From Canna indica (taxonomy: Eukaryota; Streptophyta; Magnoliopsida; Zingiberales; Cannaceae): 64,000 nucleotides of DNA. The stretch covers positions 43,268,001 to 43,332,000 of the forward strand of contig CP136891.1 of the NCBI GenBank assembly GCA_034359265.1, read 5' to 3'. The position numbers and the translations under genes are program-made. Shown here one piece after another: positions 56,551 through 64,000 of this stretch. Every line of letters starts with the position of its first letter. The stretch's first letter is position 1. The notes under the pieces are model-generated. The model was not told where the DNA came from. It was given only the letters and a program-made list of their open reading frames with translations, and did not search any database.

Positions 56551-57839
56551 GTATATTTTTGCTTGATTTCATGCTTATCAAAAATGAAAAATTCAGTTCT
56601 TTATATGAATTTGTCAACTATGTGCTTAAAATAGGCCTGAGATTTTGAGCATGTTAGATATTAAACATTTATGCACATAGGCCATCAAGTAATAATAAAT
56701 AAAGTAACCTAGGCCATCGAGTAATAATAAATTGAAATGTTGCGAGGAACATAGGTTGCACATGGAGATGCTTATCATATGTGTCGAGGGAGGGTTCAAT
56801 AAATCTTGCCTATGTAGTATAAATCTTTAATGTCAAAATCTGCTCAAAAATTTGAAATATTTTCATTTTGTTTAAATATGCAAATTGAAATGGCTATGAA
56901 TGATTGGGAAGAGTGATGATTAGGTAAAAAAAATAATAACTAGTTTTAGTAATGCCTTTGAGGGATCAAATATGAGTTTGTTATTGGTTAATAACGAGTA
57001 CAAATAAGAATTATAAATATTGCTGCTTAATACAAGTAATATTGCCTCATACCACTCTCAGAAATAGAGATTGAGGTTGGCTAGGCTGCTAATAGTAATA
57101 GAAAGAGCACATTCATTAGGCAAAATTGAAAGGGGTTAAACAATATAAATATGTTAGAGGAAACATAGTTCATCAGATCAAGGCCATTATGAAATGCGGT
57201 ATTATGATATCTTTTGCTTAATAAAGTATAACATGAGATTCACTGCTTATATTTGATTAGATCACATTTATATGAGAACGTGACTTAGAAATGAGAACCA
57301 GCAACTCACGATAGGTTCGAAGGCTTCCTTGTCCATTTGAAGCCTGAAAAAAATGCATAATATTAGACAATAAGAACAAAGTTAGCTATTCTAGTTTATG
57401 AAAGAACTTAAATCTGCATGCATCCATTAACTTGTTTCTTACTTTCTTCACAAAAAGTTAAAGCAGATATCCAAAAATTTTGCATAGTTTTGACTTGTGT
57501 TCTTAAATCTAGATGGTTTTGACTTGTGTTCTTACTTCTTTTGCAGGAGAAAAAGAAGAAGAAATGAGGCGTACCTAACTAATGGAACTACTGGAACTTC
57601 TTTTTATTGGGGCAGTATTTTTTGGTTTTTTTTTGGCATACGAACTATCTTGTGTACCTAACCTTTTTTTAATGGATATTAGATATTTTGGAGTACGTTG
57701 TATTTGTGGACAATGTTATTTTTAATGTATTTTGGATTGTTGAACTTATTTTGGATTGTTAAAGGTTCGATTTGTAGGTGGTTGTATTCCTGCTAAGTTG
57801 TAGGTTTTGTAATTAGCAAGTGAATTACTATATTATGAA
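56551..57839. other. CACTA interior, right half
   Basis: Intron-like AT-rich sequence. A possible minus-strand 34-nt exon lies at about 57308-57341 (TTTTTTTCAG before it, GTGAGT after it). Near 57530-57565 a T-rich tract with GCAG precedes GAGAAAAAGAAGAAGAAATGA, which could be a last exon encoding a Lys/Glu-rich C-terminus. No transposase. Confidence 0.4.
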
Positions 57840-58408
57840 TGATTAATTATTAAATTTTGTGTGTTTGTGGCAAATTTATTCATCACAAATTCTCACAGTT
57901 GTGATAGAATTATCACATATTGTGGCAAAATCATCACTGATATTGTGGCAATAATCCAAATTTCAAATCATGTTAGTGACAAATTCATTTTAACGTTTAA
58001 TGACAAAGGATCAAACATATAGTGACAATTTTTTTTTAAGCAAATTTGATATATAATGACAAAATATAACACGTTATTAGCGGTAAATTTTATATATTTT
58101 TGCCACAAAAAGAGTTCTGGTAAGATAATGACAAACATTTATTAATAAGTGGCAAAGAATTTTTGCCATAAAGGTATGTGACGTCAGCAAACTCCGTTTG
58201 CCACAATAGAGTGGAGGTAGTTTGACTTTTTCGTTTGCCACTAAAGAAATTCAATTCATGGCAATCCGATAAAGTTCGCCATTAAAGCCAAAAATGACCT
58301 TTAGCGGCAGACCTAATGTGACAAACAGCTTGCGAGCACTTTTTTGCCACTGTATGTCACTACTATGGCAAAAGTAGCCTGTTACTAATTCCAATTTTTT
58401 TTGTAGTG
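57840..58408. repeat. CACTA right subterminal and terminal repeats
   Basis: At least nine TGTGGCAA/TTGCCACA words in both directions (for example near 57866, 57920, 57944, 58100, 58197, 58233 and 58340). The TIR is at 58394-58408. Confidence 0.78.
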
Positions 58409-58460
58409 AGCTGAGCTCGCTGAGGAGCATAAGGCAGGACTATTCCTGGGGTCGAGTAAG
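58409..58460. repeat. 184-bp tandem repeat, segment 3 (partial unit)
   Basis: AGC duplication, then GAGCTCGCTGAGGAGC and a purine-rich continuation matching 38045-38095. It ends near 58460 in GGGGTCGAGTAAGC. Confidence 0.75.
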
Positions 58461-58591
58461 CTTCAAATACTGGAATATTCATTAAAGCGGCAAGATGATC
58501 GTGGAATTCCTAGGCATACACACACATAGAAAATGCGAGAAATGCAATTTTATTGAGTACTAAAAGGAAATGGTGCGTACAAGAAAGTGCT

Positions 58592-59735
58592 CTATCTCTG
58601 ATTGGCGTGGAGCACGCCTACTCCCGTCTCTAAAATGAGAAACTTTAGTGCTAGGTGGGGAGTCAATACAACAGCTCCTGGATTATTTAAGGAAGGTTGT
58701 CCTAGGATCATATGATACAGGCTAGGAATATTGATGACCAAGTACTGCACATCAATCATTTTTGCCTTTGGCTGGGAGTTGAATGTTGTCCTTAGCCATA
58801 TGTCACCTCGAGCATCAACTTTTTCTCCCGAGAAGCCTACTAAGTCTCTTTTGCAAGGGATGAGTGAGGCTTCGGTTAGTTGCATTTTCTCAAAGGTGGA
58901 GTAGAAAAGGATGTTGGTAGAGCTGGCTTGTTCAATTAGGACCTTTTTGATGATAAAATTTCGCACAATCGTAGAAACTACGACTGGGTTGTATAGGTTT
59001 TGATCAATCCCCTGGAAATCAGATTCATAAAATGATATTATCGGGGTTTTAGAGGCGGGCTGGCGTGGGCGAGTACTGTTGTCAACAACCATGATTGCTG
59101 GAGGGATCTCTTTCTGGCCGAGCATAATTTGCCACCTCCCACGAATTCGCCAATGATGTAGTCGATAACTCCTCGAAGTTCATTTCCAGAGCGATCAACT
59201 CGGTTGTTCTCCCTTTGACCTAAGTGGGGGTTTGGAGGCATTCGACTTCGTCATCGAGGGTCGCAGCTTCTGCTCCGACCTCATTCTCTTTGGCGATGGA
59301 TATTCCTGTCTATGTGTCCTGCACTAACCAAATCCTCAAGTTCATCATCGAGTACTGAAGTCCTCACTGGTGTGCCCATAGGTGTTGTGGATGACACATT
59401 TCTTGCTCATATCAGCGTTAGGTGGCAGCTTTTGTTTTCCAGCATTGGCAAGGTACTTAAGAAGTTTCAAGTTGTAGATTTTACAGAGGATGGTCTCCTT
59501 CTTAGTATTTAAAGGGGTATACCTTTCATATTGGGCGTTTGGCCAAGGTGGTGACCTTGGCCCTCTTCCATTATTTTGTTCATGGCGGTTGTGGTCTTCT
59601 GGATTTTCTGTCCGCCCTTCTAGATTTTCTGCTTTTAGCAATGTCTTTGATGTTCATCCTGTCGGCCTTTTTGGTCTCACAGAGCTCTTCTATCTCTATG
59701 AAACTAGCAGCTTTCTCCCAGAACTCGATCATATA
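58592..59735 (-). pseudogene. Tat-type gypsy gag C-terminus and protease
   Basis: On the minus strand, gag pieces come first (FWEKAASFIEIEEL; then RYTPLNTKKETIL and CVIHNTYGHTSEDF, a degenerate version of the HRxxGHxTExC knuckle of the Tat lineage). The aspartic protease frame follows (59125 to 58592): VLIEQASSTNILFYSTFEKM, where the DTGSS active site has become EQASS, then LVGFSGEKVDARG and YHMILGQPSLN. It ends at 58592 without RT. The left flank leads to the 184-bp array; Tat/Ogre-type elements often have tandem repeats in their 3' untranslated region, so array and protease may once have been one element. It is cut at 59735 by copy (e). Confidence 0.75.
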
Positions 59736-60958
59736 TGTTGGCCTAAGATTTACAACATTGGTCTTAATCTCGAATTTGATGATAATAAACATGGAATTAA
59801 TTATTTCATGGAGAACTTCTTTCAAGTTCCAAGTCAGTTAGCGTTCGACGTCCGCGATCGGAAATATTGGAGAAATCGAAGAATTAGAAGGACGTTGGTC
59901 GACACACTCGGATTGGTCGAAAAAGATAGAGTCTAGGTTTAGGGAGTCTAGATAATATGTAAAATCCTCAATACGATGCCTGGATCCCTAAAGAACCAAA
60001 ATCCGAAGACAAAATCAGAAAATGAACAATGAGTTGGTTTCAACTTGTTGGCCATTGGGCGGTCGATAGCTAATCGACCGGCCACGACCCAAAATGGGCA
60101 GCAGGCTCCGGTCGATGGTTGGTTGCTCAGCCGATCGACCAGCCATCAGTCGGCCAACGATTGGGCGACACCAACAGGCAAAAATTTGCCTGTTGGGATG
60201 GCTATTGAGGCCATCTCTCTTCATGGCTTATAAATACAAGCCATGAGAAGGCTTCCTACTTGATGTTGATCACTTTCTAACCTTCTTGAGACATTCTTTT
60301 GATCAATCCTAAGCTTTATTGAGCCAACTCTTGTGGAAACCTAGCTTTGATCTCTTATCTCTTTGATTGAGCATTTCCTTCATTGTTTCATCATCAAATG
60401 CATCAAAAGGAAGCTAGGAATCTTGTTGTGGAGATAAGGACTTTATTATTTGATTTATTGCTCCATTTAGTGTTGTATTTATTATTATTTTCATTGTATT
60501 TGAGTTTGTGTTAGACCTAGAGTATAGGTCTTGAATGGTTGATGATTGCTTGGTGTTAAGGTATAAATCCACCGGTGTAAACTTAGTTTACTAGGATTAG
60601 TGATTGTTGTCCCTTAGGGTTGAAGGCAAAGACTTTCGGGTGTGGAAGTGCCTTAGGTTGAGAGCGGACACTCTTCGGGTAAAAGGTCCTCTTTGTAAGG
60701 AAAATGATATAATCTAGTAAAACTAGTTTGAAAATCCTAAGCGGGGTGCTTAGGTAGTGGAGTATGCATTGGAGCAAAACCACTATAAATCGTCGTGTTT
60801 ACATTGCTTCTACTTGTGCTTGGTTAATTAGCATATTTACTTTGCTTCCGCTTGCTACTCGATTTGTGAATTGCCTAAGTCGTTTAAGAAAAAATTAAAA
60901 CCGTAATTTGGCGAAAAGATTATTCACCTCCACTCTAGTGTAGGTCATTTCACCAACA
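59736..60958 (+). repeat. 5' LTR of copy (e)
   Basis: 1223 bp, TGTTGGCCTAAG to ...TTTCACCAACA. CG palindromic words at 60055-60150; TATA box TATAAATA at 60230-60237. Confidence 0.88.
60230..60237 (+). promoter_or_regulatory. TATA box of copy (e) LTR
   Basis: TATAAATA about 80 bp downstream of the palindrome cluster, the same arrangement as in the reverse-oriented copies. Confidence 0.65.
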
Positions 60959-60960
60959 TT

Positions 60961-60972
60961 TGGTATCAGAGC
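60961..60972 (+). other. Primer-binding site, copy (e)
   Basis: TGGTATCAGAGC, two bases after the LTR. Confidence 0.88.
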
Positions 60973-61025
60973 GGGTTGTAGATTGAGATTTCACCATCTC
61001 CTCTACATTTAGTTTAGATCCGAAA

Positions 61026-62403
61026 ATGGCACTTGAGAGTATAGTGCTTGCACCACCTAGGTTTGATGAGGTAAATTTTGGTGTTTGAAAGAGTAGAATG
61101 TATACATTTCTTAAAACACAAAGTTTAGATCTATGGTGCATGCTAAAGAATTAATATGTTAAGCCCGTCGTTGATATTAATGATTGGACTCAAGAACGAG
61201 TTAAATTATTTGAATTGAATGTTAAAACAACGCATCTTCTATATTGCTCATTTTCAAATGATATACTTGAAAAAGTTATGCATTGTTCTTCCGCATTTGA
61301 TATTTGGGCAATATTGCTATATGATTTTGCAAAAACCAAAGAGATTACTACTTATGTTGAAGGTGGTGATGACAATGGTCATTCATGTACTACTAACATA
61401 TCTTGTGATGCCCATAGCATTTCCGGTCAAAGAAGCACGCTTAAAAGTAGGAAAAGAAAAGTTAAGTGCTTCCTTTGCCAAGAGAAGGGACATATCAAGA
61501 AAAATTGTCCCTTGATGAGAAAGAAATCCAAGAAGGAGAAGAAGGTCTCCAATTTCAATTTGGAATCAAGTGGAGCCTCTTCATGTGATGACAATGAATC
61601 CACCTCACAATTGTGCCTCATGGGTCTCAACGATGAGGTAAATTCTAACGCTTCTCGTCAAAATAGTGATTTTAGCAACTCAAGCTCATTTAACATGTCA
61701 TATAATGAGTTGATTGAAGAATGTAGAAGAATGTATGAATTGCTTATGAAAAAGAAGAAAGAAAATAGGAAAATAAAGAAGGAAAACTCTAAGCTTAGTT
61801 CTCATGTGTATGCTTTACAGCTAGAATATGAGAACTTAAAGTCTATGTCTTTTGTTTCATGTCATGACAATTTGGAACTAGAGCTTAAAAACTTGAGACT
61901 AGAAAATGATGATTTGAAATAAAAAAAATGAAGCTTAGAAGTAATGATTTGAAAAGTGATTTCAAACTTGAGAATGAGAATTTAAAAGATGAGAATTGCA
62001 TATTGAAATCTCAAGTGTGTGCTTTGCATATATCTATTGATACCTTGAAAAATGAGGCTGTAGTTTTAAGTAAAATAGTAAATGAAATTAAGGATGTTTA
62101 TTCTTCTAGGAAATTCGAAAATAAAAGTGTTTCTTTTAAGAATGCTCATGCTAACCATAAATCCCATGTTAGACATTCCACATTTAAACCTCATGTTAAG
62201 AAAAATGAAAACAAAGAATGCATGGTCATTATTTTTGTTGTGGTGTTTATGAGCATGCCATATATGACTGCACATTTAAGATGAACCCAAGTGATGTTAA
62301 GGCACTTTGGGTAGCTAAGCCCTCTAACCCCCAAGGACCCAAAGCAATTTGGGTACCAAAGATTTCATGTTCTCTTGTAGGGGGAGCAACCACACAAGGA
62401 TGA
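61026..62403 (+). pseudogene. gag: gag of copy (e)
   Basis: The ATG at 61026 gives MALESIVLAPPRFDEVNFGV followed by a stop. A long open stretch follows (61215-61922) with EKVMHCSSAFDIW, the knuckle CFLCQEKGHIKKNC and a coiled coil. A stop lies at 61920, with more coiled coil to 62200. A frameshift precedes the second knuckle CCGVYEHAIYDC, in which Gly is changed to Glu, and the linker NPQGPKAIWVPK. The end SLVGGATTQG-stop at 62401-62403 is the same as in copy (c). No protease follows. Confidence 0.85.
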
Positions 62404-62750
62404 GTTGATGATGGTTGATGAGAATTGCATGAGGACTTAAAGCTTCACCAAATCCAAGTTGCAACTTCGCATCTTATGGATGCCTTCGGTATGAAAAATT
62501 GGCATCTAGTTAATTTGGTATCATCTCCTTACTTTGCTTTATTTTATTCAAGTTGGAGTATAGGATACTTGTTTAATTCGAGTTCATTTAATCCGCTCTC
62601 GATATGTTTCATAAAATATTTTTAGATTTTGATTTCCCGGTCTCTTCAGAGACATTTGTAGCCTATAAAGGGCTAATGCAACCTTACGGTCGTAGGCTCA
62701 TTGTGACCTTTTGATTTTCAACCAATGGAAAGGGTTGGAGATTTTACTTT
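62404..62750 (+). other. Structured post-gag block, copy (e)
   Basis: GATGCC...GGCATC hairpin at 62478-62506, TTTGGTATCATC with TGGTATCA at 62516-62523 (113 nt after the gag stop), then GTCTC-TTCA-GAGAC and TAGCC-TATAAAG-GGCTA at 62640-62672. Confidence 0.6.
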
Positions 62751-64000
62751 TCAAAATTTTCATATTTTGAAATCTCTTGATTTATTTTGATACCATGTTT
62801 ATTTCTTTAAGATGAATCTAACTACTTAACAAAGTAGGTATCCGAAAATGATACGTGAATTTTCCTCTTTGCTATCAAGTCTAGTTATCTTGCTTATAGC
62901 CATAGGTTTATTATGATACTAATGATGCTTGCTTGCAAGATAAACTTGATTTTAATGGAAGGCTAAAGAAAATTGGGAAAGAAAATGAAAATTATGGAAT
63001 TTCTCAAGAAATGAGGTATGAGTTTCATCTTAGCTAAATTATTGCATAACACCTCAATTTTCTTGATAAAATGATTTTTCTATGCTCATGAATGATTATG
63101 CATGAAAATTATTTGAAATCTCATGAGTAGATAAAATTATTTGAAAATTTCATGATAACTTGATTGAATGAAATTTTCTCTAGGTAGAAATTCATCTTAG
63201 AGACTTCATTTTAAGTTGAAACTTGATAAACTTGTTTAAGTTTACTCATGATTTACCTCCATGTGTTTAAAATTGAAAAATTATATGAAAATGGATAAAT
63301 TGATAACAAGTTCACTATAGGAGACCTAAAGTTGAGTAGACTTGACCTAAGTCAATAAATTGACTTAGAGACTTCATTTTAGGTCCAAACTTCACAAACA
63401 TGTTTAGATTTACTCATGTTAGGTGTTCTTGTGCTTGAGTAATTGACAAAATTTGATACTTAGCAAATTTCATAATAACTTGCCTATTTTGAATGAAATC
63501 ATGCTAAGCTGGAATTTTGATCAAAAGATATTATTTTCAATTCAAACTTGATACACATGCTTTAGATGACCATACATTGGTATGTAGAAAGTTTGAATGA
63601 AATCTGAAAACGTTGTAAAAATTCCAATTACATACGAAAATGCCACTAGAACTTAGTGAATTTTAGAAAAATGCAGAAAAATAATTTCAGTTGATTCTTG
63701 AATCCGCATCTTCCTTGAAAAATCTAGTTTATGACATAAACATTTTGAAAATCTTGAGTATGAATATGATTTGTTATGGATTTTTAAAATTGAATTTCGA
63801 AACTTTAAAGTATCGTTCTTTCCAACTGCTCACTTTCTGATACTTTGAATTTTCAATGGATTTTCAAATGAGACTTCAAGTATGATATTTTGAATTCACG
63901 TTTGGTATCTTTTCATTCATTTGATGAGAAAAATCATTTTTAAAATGATTTTTGACTCCTTGATCGATACATGAATGTATCTATACTTAAGCTTATACAT
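62751..64000 (+). other. Non-coding interior of copy (e)
   Basis: AT-rich, no reading frame of note. It shares phrases with the reversed interiors of copies (a) and (c), for example TTTAGATTTACTCATGTTAGG near 63403. The part that would hold a second ORF lies beyond the window. Confidence 0.6.

Larger units (their letters stand above)
38243..58408. mobile_element. CACTA (En/Spm) transposon with nested gypsy elements and captured RAD51 exon
   Basis: Perfect 15-bp terminal inverted repeats CACTACAAAAAAAAT (38243-38257 and 58394-58408) are flanked by the 3-bp duplication AGC (38240-38242 and 58409-58411). The subterminal regions are rich in TTGCCACAA/TTGTGGCAA words on both strands. The element is 20.2 kb, of which 14.4 kb is gypsy element A; its own sequence is about 5.7 kb. 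I see no TNP2-type transposase, so it is probably non-autonomous. Exon-like pieces lie in the interior, one of them from RAD51. Confidence 0.9.
59736..64000 (+). mobile_element. Gag-only copia-derived LTR element, copy (e), runs off window
   Basis: LTR (59736-60958), primer-binding site (60961-60972), gag (61026-62403), structured block and AT-rich interior to the window end. It is the only plus-strand copy. The LTR is of the short subtype of copy (d). Confidence 0.88.

Noticed and set aside
38243..58408. TNP2-type CACTA transposase
   Set aside because: No frame in the non-gypsy part of the element resembles it; the element seems non-autonomous.

Overview
This window looks like gene-poor heterochromatin of a plant nuclear genome, most likely a flowering plant with a large, repeat-rich genome. 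I see no intact ordinary host gene. Almost every base can be assigned to transposable elements that have inserted into each other. The lineages recognised are Ty3/gypsy chromoviruses (Tekay-like, with a C-terminal chromodomain), a SIRE-type Ty1/copia element with an env-like ORF, a Tat-type Ty3/gypsy fragment, a CACTA DNA transposon, a MITE, and five copies of a copia-derived LTR element that carries gag but no pol.

Layout. 1-954: minus-strand Tekay-type LTR fragment. 955-4680: gag-only copy (a), one LTR flanked by internal sequence on both sides. 4681-6562: minus-strand Tekay pol fragment joined to half an LTR. 6563-9690: plus-strand Tekay LTR, again with internal sequence on both sides. 9690-11728: fragment of another gypsy-type LTR holding a 589-bp MITE. 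11729-15092: gag-only copy (b). 15093-16222: a further gypsy-type LTR fragment. 16223-29313: decayed SIRE-like copia element, its env-like ORF split by the complete gag-only copy (c) at 20084-27880. 29314-30377: unassigned sequence, then a 184-bp tandem repeat that continues at 37844-38242 and 58409-58460. The repeat array is split first by the complete gag-only copy (d) at 30378-37843 and then by a CACTA element at 38243-58408. The CACTA element is split by Tekay element A (42020-56461), whose 5' LTR is split by Tekay element B (42726-47318). 58592-59735: Tat-like gag-protease fragment. 59736-64000: gag-only copy (e), running off the window.

The gag-only family is the most unusual system here. 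It has LTRs of 1.2-1.8 kb, a tRNA-iMet primer-binding site, one gag ORF with two CCHC knuckles that ends at the same stop codon in four copies, a structured block just after that stop, a long AT-rich non-coding interior and a polypurine cluster. Copy (d) also carries a second, almost intact ORF that resembles the 'putative plant transposon protein' domain. It must borrow reverse transcriptase and integrase from another copia element.

Three other signals stand out. The Tekay-type LTRs contain a tandem array of up to nine hairpins whose arms change in a compensatory way, inside what looks like an LTR intron. The CACTA element carries an exon of the host recombinase gene RAD51. The gag-only LTRs carry dense CG palindromes directly upstream of their TATA boxes. 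All assignments come from reading the sequence; no database search or folding program was run.
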